From assembly GCF_009882945.1 (NCBI RefSeq), contig NZ_WTUY01000002.1, positions 699,325 to 763,324 on the forward strand: 64,000 bases of DNA, given 5' to 3'. Of this stretch, positions 17,351 to 29,369 are shown piece after piece. The position numbers were made by a program, and so were the translations under genes. Below the pieces are notes generated by a model, which was not told the DNA's origin, made no database searches, and saw only the letters and a program-made list of their open reading frames with translations. How positions within the stretch are numbered: position 1 is the stretch's first letter; the number at the start of each line of letters is the position of its first letter. Origin of the DNA: Alcanivorax sp. DP30. GTDB lineage: Bacteria > Pseudomonadota > Gammaproteobacteria > Pseudomonadales > Alcanivoracaceae.

Positions 17351-18469
17351 ATGTCGTTCCCAGCCGATCACCCGGACTTTCCCCAACAGGAAGACCTTGT
17401 CTACCTGAATCACGCCGCAGTGGCCCCCTGGCCAGAGCGCACCCGCCAGGCCGTTCATGCCTTTGCCGACGAGAATTGTCGGATTGGGGCACGCGATTAC
17501 CCGCAATGGCTAAGGGTAGAGCAGCGCCTGCGCCAGCGGCTGGCCTGGCTGATCGGAGGCGTGAACACCGATGAGGTTGCCCTTCTGAAGAACACCTCGG
17601 AGGGGCTGTCCGTCATCGCCCAGGGCCTGACGTGGCAAGCCGGGGACCAGATCGTGATCAGTGACCAGGAATTCCCGTCCAATCGTATCCCCTGGCAGGC
17701 ACTGGCCCAACAGGGGGTCGAGGTTATCGAAGTCAGCCTGGATGCGGATGACCCCGAACAGGCGGTCATTGATGCACTGGGCGAGAAAACCCGGCTGGTT
17801 TCTCTGTCTGCCGTGCAATACGGTAGCGGCCTGCTGATGAACATGGCGCGAATCGGCCAGGCCTGCCGTGAACGCGACATTCTCTTCTGCGTTGATGCCA
17901 TCCAGATTCTTGGTGCCCTGCCCTTCGATGCCCGCGAAGCCTGCGCCGACTTTGTCGTGGCCGACGGCCATAAATGGATGCTCGGACCGGAGGGGCTGGC
18001 GCTCTTTTATTGCCGGCAGGAGCTGCAATCGCACCTCATTCTGCGCCAGCATGGCTGGCACATGATTGCCAGGGCCGGCGACTACACGCAGAACCAGTGG
18101 CAAATCGCTGACAACGCCAAACGGTTCGAATGCGGTAGCCCGAACATGCTGGGTATACACGCGCTGGATGCATCGCTGTCCCTGTTACAGGAAACCGGCA
18201 TGCAGGCTGTACAAAGCGAGCTGCAGGCACGGGTTCAGTATCTGATCGACGGACTGAAGCAGAAAGGCGCCACCCTTCTCAGCCCCACCAGCACAGAACG
18301 CCGGGCAGGTATCGTGACATTTTCAATGCCCCATGAATCACCCGCCGAGACCTTCCAGCGACTCAAGCAGCAAGGGGTAGTCTGTGCAGAACGGGGCGGA
18401 GGCATTCGCTTTTCTCCGCACTTTTACACGGCATTTTCTGTCATCGACCGGGCGCTGGGGCTGTTGTAA
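17351..18469 (+). CDS. Class V aminotransferase-fold PLP enzyme (cysteine desulfurase-like)
   Basis: A 372-residue fold-type I PLP enzyme of the class V aminotransferase / cysteine desulfurase superfamily. YLNHAAVAP near the N-terminus, VDAIQ with Asp182, and DGHKWMLGPEG with the Schiff-base Lys208 are clear. Unlike IscS or SufS it lacks an obvious catalytic Cys loop near residue 330, where RRAGIVTF occurs instead. An isopenicillin-N-epimerase-like or selenocysteine-lyase-like reaction is therefore as likely as sulfur transfer. The ribosome site is AGGAG about 9 nt before ATG. It is divergent from tetR and 41 bp before the papain-fold gene. The substrate is not determinable. Confidence 0.83.
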   Translation: MSFPADHPDFPQQEDLVYLNHAAVAPWPERTRQAVHAFADENCRIGARDYPQWLRVEQRLRQRLAWLIGGVNTDEVALLKNTSEGLSVIAQGLTWQAGDQIVISDQEFPSNRIPWQALAQQGVEVIEVSLDADDPEQAVIDALGEKTRLVSLSAVQYGSGLLMNMARIGQACRERDILFCVDAIQILGALPFDAREACADFVVADGHKWMLGPEGLALFYCRQELQSHLILRQHGWHMIARAGDYTQNQWQIADNAKRFECGSPNMLGIHALDASLSLLQETGMQAVQSELQARVQYLIDGLKQKGATLLSPTSTERRAGIVTFSMPHESPAETFQRLKQQGVVCAERGGGIRFSPHFYTAFSVIDRALGLL

Positions 18470-18510
18470 GCTGCCTGCAATGTGGAACAAACCATGAACA
18501 GCGAGCAACA

Positions 18511-19359
18511 ATGAGCAAACAGCGGGCGGTGTATGAATGGTGCTGTCGACAGCTTCAACGTGATGAAAGCCACAGCGGCCAGCCCAGTGCTGACCTGGAC
18601 AGCCTGCGTACCGTAATCCGGTCCTGTGATGTACTTCTGGTCGCCGGCCACAGCAGCATTGATCGCACCTTCAAGGTGATCGGCGACAGCCGTTATGCTC
18701 GCGCCGTACTTTATGTGGGGCGTTTGCACGACGTGGCTGACCCTGCCCTGCGTGCCCTGCTTGCCGATTACACCCCCTGCGAACCGGACACCCAGCTGGT
18801 TATTGATGCCAATCTTGAGCGCGGCCTGATCGTGGAACCGCTGTCCGCACTTGAGGGTCGCCAGCTTCGCGTGTGCCGTGCCCAGGGTCTGAGTGACAAC
18901 GAAGCACAAGACGTGCTGCGTTATGCCATCAGCCGGATCGGTGCCGGAGGTGGCCGCTCCTGGGGCGCGCTCAGTCTGATGGCACTGATTCCCTGGCGCT
19001 GGATGCCGCTGCGCTGGCGCAGCGGACTGTTTCGCCGTTGGGCTGGCGACTTGATCAAGGCACTGAGTGGCACCGTAATTTCCGATGCCTTCAGCTTTGT
19101 GCAATTTCCGGTATTACCCCTGGTGAAGGAAGATGGCGCAGGGGCTCGACTACTGCGCCTGCAGCCCCGCGCAGTCACTGCGGCGGACTTCGATCATTCA
19201 CCCTACTTTGAAATCATCAAGGCGCCTTTCCAGCTGGCGGCCATCCCCAAGGGAATGGATGCCGTGCCCTGGAAAGGCAACCAGGGCGCGCTGGCACCAG
19301 AGCGTCAGCGCCACCTGTCACTGGTTGAGACCCCGGCGAACGGCGCCCCCAACCACTAG
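18511..19359 (+). CDS. YiiX/YebB-like permuted papain-fold protein, catalytic residues altered
   Basis: A 282-residue protein whose pattern matches the lipo-like / YiiX-type NlpC-P60 (permuted papain) family: CDVLLVAGHSSI near residue 39, the LYVG strand at 67-70, VIDANLERG near 97-105, and a C-terminal ISDAFSFVQFP helix near 190-200. Family members usually have a SHAALYVG His and an AICSTLIAQAF Cys (recalled). Here those places hold Arg64 and Ser186, so the hydrolase may be inactive or changed. No signal peptide is seen. Its 3' end overlaps the convergent protease gene by 42 bp. Family assignment is from memory and should be checked by profile search. Confidence 0.6.
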   Translation: MSKQRAVYEWCCRQLQRDESHSGQPSADLDSLRTVIRSCDVLLVAGHSSIDRTFKVIGDSRYARAVLYVGRLHDVADPALRALLADYTPCEPDTQLVIDANLERGLIVEPLSALEGRQLRVCRAQGLSDNEAQDVLRYAISRIGAGGGRSWGALSLMALIPWRWMPLRWRSGLFRRWAGDLIKALSGTVISDAFSFVQFPVLPLVKEDGAGARLLRLQPRAVTAADFDHSPYFEIIKAPFQLAAIPKGMDAVPWKGNQGALAPERQRHLSLVETPANGAPNH

Positions 19360-20967
19360 CAGCAACACCAGGCCTGACAGCGCACCGCCTCCACCACTGC
19401 CTGACCCCGCCCCGGCGTCGGTGGCACTACTGTTACTGACCACACTCCTGGCAAGCGCCGGGTAGCTGGCCGCCTGGTTGTCCCCACTGGGGAAATCGCC
19501 GTTATCGGTCCAGACCTTGATGGACACCAGGCCATTCCCCTGGCCTTTCATAATCAGTTGCTGCACAACGACTGCGCCTGGTGCCAGATCACCCAGCCCA
19601 CACTGCACCAACGTCTCCCCGAAACAGCTCTCTGGCACCTGTGCCTGCCAGCCATTCGGCATCTGGAAGCCCAACCGAACGCGAGATGCCGCTCGATGAG
19701 TCGCCGCATTCTCTACACGGGCTGTCATCACTACCCGACCATCCGCCCGGCGTTGACTGGACACATTCAGCACCACATCGGGTTGATCACTGAACACCAG
19801 TTTGAAACTTTCGGACGCCACGCTGAAATAGTCATGACCATCACTATAAGGCAACACACTGACATTACCTGCCCATTGCTGGCCATCGTTTCTGAAACGC
19901 AGGGCAATCGAACCCAGATCATCTCCCACATAAAGATTTCTGCCTGCTGTGCAACGGGTCTGTTCAGCCCCCATCGCCACACAGCTCCAGCCCGGCACGG
20001 AAACCGCCAGACCCGCAGCGTGACGCACGGTGACCCCCACATTGGTGGCCTTGTTGATAATGCTGCGATTCACCAAACCCGCGCTCAGGCTCAGTGTGGT
20101 CCCTGGCGCTTGATAATGCTTCTCCGGCAAACCAACCGTCTCCAGATCTACCAACAGGCCGGACGTGGCGCTCTCCAACCAGTCAAGGTAGCTATCAATA
20201 CGGGTATACACCGCCGGCACACCGCGGGTGGCGCAGGTTTCATGGCCGTAACTGGTAACCCCCACAAGCCACTGCTGGCCGTCTTGGTTGTAGATCAGTG
20301 GGCCGCCACTATCACCACGGCAGGTATCCTGAGGCTGCGGCGCAGGGTCCATTTCTCCAGCACAGATCTGCCCTTTCCAAAGCTGGCTCCACTGGCTGGC
20401 ACAATAGCTGTCAGAAACATAATCCAGCTGGACTTGCTGCAGGGTATCGGACAGTGTGCCGTTGCTATTGCTGGTATAGCCCCAGCCCAGTGCCAGCAGC
20501 GACTCCTTCGGACTGGCAGCAACCGACTTGATCACTTCGGTCTTGGCCAGATCCAGAGTCTGCAATTTGCTGACCGACCCCAGACGCAGCAAGGCAATAT
20601 CGTTGTGGTAGTTATCGGAACGGTAGTCGGGATGCACCAGTACAGCGCTGACGGCATGTTGCTCCAGAGCACGACCAAGACGATGGGTTCCGCCCAAAGA
20701 GACGAAGAGAATATTCGGTGCAAGTTTGACACCTTCACCCACGACACAATGTGCCGCCGTCACGACCCACTGGGGTGCAATCAGGGTGCCACCACACAAT
20801 GTGGAAGAATTGACCGGGTCTCCGGATCGGCTGATTTCCACCTCGGCCATCCACGGCCTGATCGTTGTTACATCCTGTCCCCCGATGATGCGGGGCTGGG
20901 CGTCTATTGCCGATGCCGTCTGAACCAGCCCCGCACAAAGACACAGAACCACCATCAAACGATACAT
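19318..20967 (-). CDS. Secreted trypsin-like serine protease with GlyGly-CTERM tail
   Basis: A 549-residue exported S1-family protease. The signal peptide is residues 1-20 (ending TASA). The mature enzyme begins near RIIGG at 26-30, so it may be a zymogen with a very short propeptide. The catalytic triad is His73 in TAAHC, Asp123 in NDIALL and Ser220 in GDSGGP. A long beta-rich region follows. The C-terminus is a Gly/Ser-rich stretch, a hydrophobic helix and Arg-Arg, the GlyGly-CTERM pattern processed by rhombosortase and linked to type II secretion. It is a single-gene unit. Its targets are unknown; extracellular or surface proteolysis is expected. Confidence 0.9.
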   Translation of the reverse strand: MYRLMVVLCLCAGLVQTASAIDAQPRIIGGQDVTTIRPWMAEVEISRSGDPVNSSTLCGGTLIAPQWVVTAAHCVVGEGVKLAPNILFVSLGGTHRLGRALEQHAVSAVLVHPDYRSDNYHNDIALLRLGSVSKLQTLDLAKTEVIKSVAASPKESLLALGWGYTSNSNGTLSDTLQQVQLDYVSDSYCASQWSQLWKGQICAGEMDPAPQPQDTCRGDSGGPLIYNQDGQQWLVGVTSYGHETCATRGVPAVYTRIDSYLDWLESATSGLLVDLETVGLPEKHYQAPGTTLSLSAGLVNRSIINKATNVGVTVRHAAGLAVSVPGWSCVAMGAEQTRCTAGRNLYVGDDLGSIALRFRNDGQQWAGNVSVLPYSDGHDYFSVASESFKLVFSDQPDVVLNVSSQRRADGRVVMTARVENAATHRAASRVRLGFQMPNGWQAQVPESCFGETLVQCGLGDLAPGAVVVQQLIMKGQGNGLVSIKVWTDNGDFPSGDNQAASYPALARSVVSNSSATDAGAGSGSGGGGALSGLVLLLVVGGAVRRGLNQ

Positions 20968-21246
20968 AGTTAATACCCATAGCTAGACACTCGTTACAAA
21001 TGGATACTAACCAAGGGCTAAGGGGTTTACATGTGACGGAGTTCTGATATTACGACGATAGTACGAGCGCTCTAGATGGCACTCTTTTGCGACTGACAAG
21101 TCAGGTCACTTTGTTGGATTTTCGGTGCAAGATGTGGACATTTGGCGGCATATTTAAAATATTTTTATTGCTATTTCATTTATTAAAACTATTTTTATAT
21201 AAAGTAAACATTTTACATTTCGGCACGACATTGTTCGACAGACCCG
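20968..21246. other. AT-rich intergenic region upstream of protease
   Basis: 279 bp without a credible gene. The part at about 21145-21225 is strongly AT-rich (A/T runs of up to 10), unlike the surroundings. It separates the rmuC stop codon from the protease start and probably holds the protease promoter. No operator-like dyad was clear. Confidence 0.5.
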
Positions 21247-22560
21247 TCAGTCAGGTGAATCTTCTTCATCAGATCGTGGCAACGCCCGGCGCGCCTTGGC
21301 ACCGAGATCAATCAGCTGATTGGCCTGACGCAACAGGTTGCCCCTGCCCTGGGTAAGGCGATTGTGGGTGGTTTCCCAGGCGCTGTGCGCCTTTTCGAGC
21401 TTGTCGCCCAGATCCCCCAGCGACTCATCGATCAAGGACACCTGATCGCAGATCTTGCCAGCACGATCTGCGATATCCAGCGCATTACGGTTCTGGTATT
21501 CATAGCGCCAGATGTTCTGGATCGTGCGCAACGTCACCAACAAGGTTGTTGGGCTGACCAACACGATATTGCGCGCAAACGCATCCGTGTAGAGACTCGA
21601 ATCCTGCTCCATGGCCACCATAAAGGCGCCTTCGATGGGGATGAACAACAACACGAAGTCCAGACTCTGAATGCCCTCCAGACCACTGTAGTCCTTGATA
21701 TCCAGGCCCTTGATGTGACTGCGCAGGGAAGCAAGATGCTCGCGCAAGGCCTGTTCCCGCTCTTCCTGTGTCGTGGCTGAGGACAATCGCTCATAGGCCA
21801 ACAGGGACACTTTGGCGTCCACTACCACGTCCTTGTTTTCCGGCAAACGCACGATGGCATCCGGCAACCGCCGCTGGCCACTTTCATCCTTGAACGCTAT
21901 CTGGGTTTCGTATTCACGTCCTCGGGTCAGGCCGGACGATTCCAGCACCCGCTCAAGTATCATTTCGCCCCAGTTGCCCTGGGTCTTCACTTGCCCCTTG
22001 AGCGCGTCGGTCAGATTCCTGGCGTCCTCATGCATTTGCTGGTTAAGCCCCTTGAGCTGGCTCAACTGCTCCATCAGCGTGGCCTGGGTGCGGGTCTCGT
22101 CACTGTGGATCTGATCCACCCGGCGGCGGAAATCGGTTAGCTGCTCTCGGAACGGTTTCAGCACACCATCCAGCCCCTGATGTTGCTGTTCCTGAAGTTG
22201 CTTGCTGCGTTGCTCGAAAATTTTCGCGGACAGATTCTCGAATTCCTGTTTGAGCAGCTCGCGACTTTTCTCAGCGAAAGCCAGTTTCTCTTCCTGGCCG
22301 GCCAGGCGTTCCTCCAGACGGGCTTTCTCTGCCGCCAGGTGTTGAGCTCGCTGCTCGGCTTCTCGTTGCTGCCGGCTGGCGTTACCCAGTTGCTCCTTGA
22401 GCAGCGGCAACTGCGCCAGGGGTTCTCGCAGCGCGTGTTTTTCCTCCTGCCACTGCAGAGCCAGACTCCCCTGCCTGCGACGCTCCAGCAGCCAGACCAG
22501 AATCGCAGCCAGTACCGCACCGGCCAGCGCCGCGAGAGCAAGCATCAGGGTTTGATTCAT
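21247..22560 (-). CDS. rmuC: DNA recombination protein RmuC
   Basis: A 437-residue RmuC homologue: one N-terminal transmembrane helix (about residues 4-24), a long coiled coil at about 30-180 rich in Gln, Glu and Arg, and then the conserved RmuC domain (NWGEMILERVLESSGL and VDAKVSLLAYERL near 195-255). RmuC limits DNA inversions in E. coli and is predicted to have a nuclease-like fold. The start codon overlaps the tatD stop by 4 nt, so it is co-expressed with a second DNase. An AT-rich 280-bp gap with no recognisable gene separates its end from the protease promoter region. Confidence 0.93.
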   Translation of the reverse strand: MNQTLMLALAALAGAVLAAILVWLLERRRQGSLALQWQEEKHALREPLAQLPLLKEQLGNASRQQREAEQRAQHLAAEKARLEERLAGQEEKLAFAEKSRELLKQEFENLSAKIFEQRSKQLQEQQHQGLDGVLKPFREQLTDFRRRVDQIHSDETRTQATLMEQLSQLKGLNQQMHEDARNLTDALKGQVKTQGNWGEMILERVLESSGLTRGREYETQIAFKDESGQRRLPDAIVRLPENKDVVVDAKVSLLAYERLSSATTQEEREQALREHLASLRSHIKGLDIKDYSGLEGIQSLDFVLLFIPIEGAFMVAMEQDSSLYTDAFARNIVLVSPTTLLVTLRTIQNIWRYEYQNRNALDIADRAGKICDQVSLIDESLGDLGDKLEKAHSAWETTHNRLTQGRGNLLRQANQLIDLGAKARRALPRSDEEDSPD

Positions 22561-23348
22561 CGTTGTGCCTTGTTAAACAGGGTAAAGAAATTATCCGCGG
22601 TGATGTCGGCCAGGGTCTCCACACTCACGCCTTTCAACTCTGCCACGCACTCTGCCACCTTGGCTACAAACCGCGGCTCGTTGGGCTTGCCACGAAATGG
22701 CACCGGCGCCAGCCAGGGGGAGTCGGTTTCAATCAGCAGTTTTTCGATGGGCAACGCCTTGACGGTTTCACGCAGGGACTCCGCGTTGCGAAAGGTGACA
22801 ATACCGGAAATTGAAATATAGAACCCCAACTCGATGGCCTGCTGCGCCATGTCCAGATCTTCCGTAAAGCAGTGGAGCACACCCGTCACTTCGCCACCGC
22901 CATGCTCGCGGAGCAGGTTCAGGGTGTCTTCCTTGGCACCGCGAGTATGCACCACCAGCGGAAGGCCCGTTTCCCGCGCCGCCTGAATGTGAGCGATAAA
23001 ATAACGCTTCTGCCAGTCCCGCTCTTCCTTGGCATAGAAGTAATCCAGGCCGGTCTCGCCGATGGCGACCACCTTGGGATGACTGGCACGCTCCAGCAAC
23101 TCAGAGACTGAAGGCTCACGGGATTCCTTGTAAAGCGGATGCACACCGACGCTGGCGAATACCTGCGGGTAGCGCTCAGCCAGTGCCTGAACATCCGCAA
23201 AGCTTTCCAGGTCCACACCGATGCACAACATATGGCTGACCCCAGCTTCTGCTGTGGCCTCCATCATGGCCGAAAAATCTCCGCCATGGGCATCCAGGTT
23301 GAGGCGATCAAGGTGACAGTGGGAATCCACAAAAGTGGCAACCGACAT
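22557..23348 (-). CDS. TatD-family metal-dependent DNase (YcfH type)
   Basis: A 263-residue TIM-barrel hydrolase. The N-terminal DSHCHLD metal motif, the EIGETGLD-like GETGLDYF segment near residue 95, HTRGA near 130, HCFTE near 160 and ETDSPWL near 207 give the two-metal TatD site. The family has 3'-5' exonuclease activity. ATG 23348 is chosen because CGGAG lies about 7 nt upstream; the longer frame from 23390 has no support. It sits at the end of the holB-pilZ direction and upstream of rmuC, as in Pseudomonas apart from the rmuC insertion. Confidence 0.92.
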   Translation of the reverse strand: MSVATFVDSHCHLDRLNLDAHGGDFSAMMEATAEAGVSHMLCIGVDLESFADVQALAERYPQVFASVGVHPLYKESREPSVSELLERASHPKVVAIGETGLDYFYAKEERDWQKRYFIAHIQAARETGLPLVVHTRGAKEDTLNLLREHGGGEVTGVLHCFTEDLDMAQQAIELGFYISISGIVTFRNAESLRETVKALPIEKLLIETDSPWLAPVPFRGKPNEPRFVAKVAECVAELKGVSVETLADITADNFFTLFNKAQR

Positions 23349-23417
23349 GAAGGACTCCGTATAAGCCGCACCACGCAGCACGCAAAACACAAAAAAACAT
23401 CAAGAATTTAAACGTCA

Positions 23418-23441
23418 GAGGCCGCGCTCATGCGCGGCCTC
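23418..23441. terminator. Hairpin between pilZ and tatD
   Basis: GAGGCCGCG pairs with CGCGGCCTC around a 6-nt loop. There is no clear U tract. It lies 64 bp beyond the pilZ stop codon and could stop transcription arriving from pilZ on the minus strand. Confidence 0.5.
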
Positions 23442-23504
23442 CGGGGATAATACAATAACAGAAACATAGCCTGCGTTGTTACGACACGCGAGGTGCGTGA
23501 AGCA

Positions 23505-23852
23505 TCACATCGTATGCGTTGGTCGATCCGATTCCAGTGAACCGGCCAAGTGGTTCTCAATGGTGACGCGGGCGGTGTCATCCTGATCCGAGAACTGTAC
23601 ACCAATACCCGCGCTGCGATTGCCCTGGGCGCCTTTCGGGGTGATCCAGACTACCTTGCCGGCCACCGGGATCTTGTCCGCCTCGTCCATGATGTTGAGC
23701 AACAGGAAGATCTCTTCACCCAGCTTGTATTGCTTTTCGGTGGGAATAAACAGGCCACCATTGGTGATAAAGGGCATATACGCCGAATACAGTACGGCCT
23801 TGTCCTTGATGGACAGTGAAAGAATCCCGCTTCGTCCGCCGGGCATCTTCAT
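23505..23852 (-). CDS. pilZ: PilZ-domain type IV pilus protein
   Basis: A 115-residue PilZ protein of the Pseudomonas PilZ / Xanthomonas XC1028 type, needed for type IV pilus assembly. The LFIPT, GEEIFLLLNI and GIGVQFSD segments are visible. The c-di-GMP motif RxxxR is not evident at the N-terminus, as in other pilus PilZ proteins, which do not bind the dinucleotide directly. ATG 23852 gives the family length; the frame extends to 23894 without benefit. It follows holB by 77 bp, the conserved Pseudomonas order. Confidence 0.9.
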   Translation of the reverse strand: MKMPGGRSGILSLSIKDKAVLYSAYMPFITNGGLFIPTEKQYKLGEEIFLLLNIMDEADKIPVAGKVVWITPKGAQGNRSAGIGVQFSDQDDTARVTIENHLAGSLESDRPTHTM

Positions 23853-23929
23853 AGGGGTTGCCTCGTGGTCGTTGTGGCTGCCATGACAGGGCAAACCGGT
23901 ACGACTTTATTATTAAAGTTGTCTAAAGG

Positions 23930-26600
<2,671 letters not shown>

Positions 26601-26668
26601 AGAAGAATTGTAGGGCCTGTTAACAGGAAAGCTAGCGGGAATGATTTCGGGAGGTACGCTCTGGGCGA

Positions 26669-27484
26669 TCAGGCGCCAAACAAGGCATCCACCCGACTTT
26701 GCAGGTTACGCACCGAAGTCGGCACACTCCACTGCCACTGCGCCAGTTTACGCACCGGGAGCACGCCGACAACACTGTTGGTGAGAAACACGGCCTGCGC
26801 GTGGCGAAGCTGTGACAGCGGCCTCAGATCGCATTGTACCGGCTCTGCACGGGTATTCAGGTGATCCAGCAACCAGTCACGCATGACACCCGCCACGCCA
26901 GTGTTGGCCGCGACCAGGTCCGGGGTCCACCACCCATCTTCAAACCGGGCAAACAGGTTCATGGCTGTTGCCTCCAGTGGCTGACGACGAGCCGACAGCA
27001 GCAAGCCTTCCTGCCAGCCCTGTCGGGCCACCTCGGCGCGGGCCTGCACCTGGGCCAGACGGTTGAGATGTTTGTGGCCGGCAAAAGGATCGACCTGCAA
27101 CGGCCGGGAACAGAGCCCCATCACGATGCCCTCGCGTCGATCGCGGTCATTCCAGACCGGCAGCTTGCCGGTTTGCCAGAGCAAGGAGGGTGTTGGATCC
27201 GCCGGCGGCAGGTAGCCCCTGCCCCCCACGCCCCGGGTAACCATAAGCTTGATGAGGCCCTCACCGGCCAGAGACGCCCGCGCCTTTTCAACAGCCAGCT
27301 CCAGTCGTGCCGTGGAGGGAACGGGAATACCCAGCGCCTGGGCACCTCGTCCCAGCCGCAGGAGATGCCATGCCAGTAGCGGGATGCTCCCATCCGCCGC
27401 CACCCGCATGGTTTCAAACAACCCGTCACCGTAGGCAAGGCCCCGATCACTACTATCAAGCATGGCCGGTTGCCGCTGACTCAT
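26669..27484 (-). CDS. pabC: Aminodeoxychorismate lyase
   Basis: A 271-residue class IV PLP enzyme that converts 4-amino-4-deoxychorismate to p-aminobenzoate for folate synthesis. The DRGLAYGDGLFETMR N-terminal motif, GHKHLNRL with the PLP Lys near residue 140, and the NSVVGVLPV C-terminal motif identify it. GGAG lies about 6 nt before ATG. It stands 21 bp after fabF, the usual place for pabC next to fatty-acid genes. Confidence 0.93.
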   Translation of the reverse strand: MSQRQPAMLDSSDRGLAYGDGLFETMRVAADGSIPLLAWHLLRLGRGAQALGIPVPSTARLELAVEKARASLAGEGLIKLMVTRGVGGRGYLPPADPTPSLLWQTGKLPVWNDRDRREGIVMGLCSRPLQVDPFAGHKHLNRLAQVQARAEVARQGWQEGLLLSARRQPLEATAMNLFARFEDGWWTPDLVAANTGVAGVMRDWLLDHLNTRAEPVQCDLRPLSQLRHAQAVFLTNSVVGVLPVRKLAQWQWSVPTSVRNLQSRVDALFGA

Positions 27485-27505
27485 GGCTGCTCCATGGGCA
27501 ATGAC

Positions 27506-28744
27506 TCAAACCTTCTTGAACAGCAGCGAACCGTTGGTGCCACCAAAGCCGAAGGAATTGGACAGCGCATAGTCGATATTGCGCTCCTGGGCCACGTTCG
27601 CCACCAGGTTCAGATCGCAGCCCTCGTCCGGGTTATCCAGGTTGATGGTCGGCGGTGCAATGGAGTCACGCATGGCCAGAATGGAGAAAATCGCTTCCAC
27701 CGCCCCTGCTGCACCGAGCAGGTGACCAATCATGGACTTGGTAGAGCTCATGCACAGCACGTTGGCGTGCTCGCCGAAAAGGGTTTTCACCGCCGCCACT
27801 TCGGCCAGATCCCCCATCTGTGTGGAGGTACCGTGGGCATTGATGTAATCCACTTTCTCCGGCGCCACACCGGCATTCTGCAGGGCGTTGCGCATGGCGC
27901 GCATGGCGCCGTCACCGCCCTCAGCCGGGGCGGTAATATGATAGGCATCATCGCTCATGCCATAACCCGCCACTTCGGCGTAAATGGTGGCGCCACGAGC
28001 CTTGGCGTGTTCATACTCTTCGAGTACTACAGCACCGGCGCCGTCGGCCAGTACAAAACCGTCACGGTCCTTGTCCCAAGGACGGCTGGCCGCCTCGGGG
28101 TCATCATTTCGGGTAGACAGCGCACGGGCGGCGGAGAACCCACCCAGACCCAGGGGCGTAGAACCTTTCTCGGCGCCACCAGCCACCATCACGTCGGCCT
28201 GGCCCAGCTGGATCTGCTGGGCGGCGAAACCAATGTTGTGGGTACCGGTGGTACAGGCGGTGACGGTGGCGAAGTTCGGGCCTTTCATGCCGTACATGAT
28301 GGCCAGGTTGCCAGCAATCATGTTGATGATGGTACCCGGGACAAAGAACGGACTCAGCTTGCGCGGGCTGCCGTTCAGCATCTTGATGTGGTTCTCTTCG
28401 ATATTAGTCAGACCACCAATACCAGAGCCGATGGCGGCACCAATGCGCTCGGCGTTTTCCTTTTCCATGTCCAGGCCGCTATCACGCACCGCCTGAATGG
28501 CTGCAATGAGTCCGTACTGAATAAAAATATCCATCTTGCGAGCGTCTTTCGGAGAAAGATACTCAGAGACATCAAAATCCGGCACAAGACCGGCAAAGCG
28601 GGTGGCAAAGGGCTCGGTATCAAAGTGTTCGATGTTGCGAATACCACTCTTGCCTGCCTTGATAGCTTCCCACGTGGAAGCCACATCAGCACCCAGCGGA
28701 GTCAGCATTCCCATCCCTGTGATTACAACACGCCGTAATGTCAC
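27506..28744 (-). CDS. fabF: Beta-ketoacyl-ACP synthase II
   Basis: A 412-residue elongating condensing enzyme (malonyl-ACP plus acyl-ACP). The Cys-His-His triad is visible: Cys in [11 protein letters not shown] near residue 163, His in [11 protein letters not shown] near 303 and His in [14 protein letters not shown] near 340. The start codon is GTG at 28744 with GGAGGAAT about 7 nt upstream. It is separated from acpP by 204 bp that include the acpP terminator, so it probably has its own promoter. Confidence 0.97.
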   Translation of the reverse strand: MTLRRVVITGMGMLTPLGADVASTWEAIKAGKSGIRNIEHFDTEPFATRFAGLVPDFDVSEYLSPKDARKMDIFIQYGLIAAIQAVRDSGLDMEKENAERIGAAIGSGIGGLTNIEENHIKMLNGSPRKLSPFFVPGTIINMIAGNLAIMYGMKGPNFATVTACTTGTHNIGFAAQQIQLGQADVMVAGGAEKGSTPLGLGGFSAARALSTRNDDPEAASRPWDKDRDGFVLADGAGAVVLEEYEHAKARGATIYAEVAGYGMSDDAYHITAPAEGGDGAMRAMRNALQNAGVAPEKVDYINAHGTSTQMGDLAEVAAVKTLFGEHANVLCMSSTKSMIGHLLGAAGAVEAIFSILAMRDSIAPPTINLDNPDEGCDLNLVANVAQERNIDYALSNSFGFGGTNGSLLFKKV

Positions 28745-28888
28745 CCGAATTCCTCCAGTACGCTCAAATGTGGAGCATTAAACTCTATTGAATGCGACAA
28801 GATTACTACAAAGCCGCAGAGATCACGCCGCGATTATGTAAGCGGCTGTTATGTTTACCCAGACAAGAGGCTACCTGAAAACCAGCCA

Positions 28889-28920
28889 CAAAAAAGCCGC
28901 AAGTTCGTGGAACCTGCGGC
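28889..28920 (-). terminator. Intrinsic terminator after acpP
   Basis: On the minus strand GCCGCAGGTTC pairs with GAACTTGCGGC around a CAC loop, with one mismatch, and is followed by TTTTTTG. It is a classic rho-independent terminator 28 bp beyond the acpP stop codon. Confidence 0.88.
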
Positions 28921-28948
28921 CCTTTCATGTTGCTCAGCAGCTAAAGAA

Positions 28949-29182
28949 TTAGCTGTGGGCTTTGATGTAGTCAACAGCGGACTGAACGGTGCTGATTTTC
29001 TCAGCTTCCTCGTCCGGGATCTCGGTCTCGAATTCCTCTTCGAGAGCCATCACCAGCTCAACGGTGTCCAGGGAGTCGGCACCCAGATCTTCAACGAAGG
29101 ACGCTTCAGATTTTACGTCTTCCGGCTTAACACCCAGTTGTTCTACGATGATTTTTTGTACGCGCTCTTCGATGCTGCTCAT
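28949..29182 (-). CDS. acpP: Acyl carrier protein
   Basis: The 77-residue acyl carrier protein that holds growing acyl chains on 4'-phosphopantetheine attached to Ser37 in the [11 protein letters not shown] motif. It is highly acidic and of normal length. Its own promoter and terminator bracket it between fabG and fabF, so it can be expressed more strongly than the neighbouring enzymes, as is usual for ACP. Confidence 0.98.
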   Translation of the reverse strand: MSSIEERVQKIIVEQLGVKPEDVKSEASFVEDLGADSLDTVELVMALEEEFETEIPDEEAEKISTVQSAVDYIKAHS

Positions 29183-29231
29183 GATCCTATAACTCTCCTG
29201 ATTGATGGTGTGCTAGCACCTGTCAGCGGCT

Positions 29232-29261
29232 ATTCTAGGTGAACGCCGTTTGCGCTTGCAA
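29232..29261 (-). promoter_or_regulatory. Candidate sigma-70 promoter for acpP
   Basis: On the minus strand TTGCAA, an 18-nt spacer and TAGAAT are followed by a leader of about 43 nt containing AGGAGAG before the acpP ATG. Confidence 0.6.
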
Positions 29262-29369
29262 GCGAACTGACCCGGTGCGGTTCCTTCAAGTTTTTCCAAA
29301 TATTTTTCTCAGTAAAAACAGTAGATTACACTGCCCCACAGAGAAACACTCTTCTGCCCACTTTTAACG

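Noticed and set aside
19558-20973. A 471-codon plus-strand frame opposite the serine protease
   Set aside because: The minus strand carries the full triad, signal peptide and sorting tail; the plus product is His/Gln/Arg-rich noise.
27470-28738. A 422-codon plus-strand frame opposite fabF
   Set aside because: It is the complement of a conserved condensing enzyme and has no recognisable domain.
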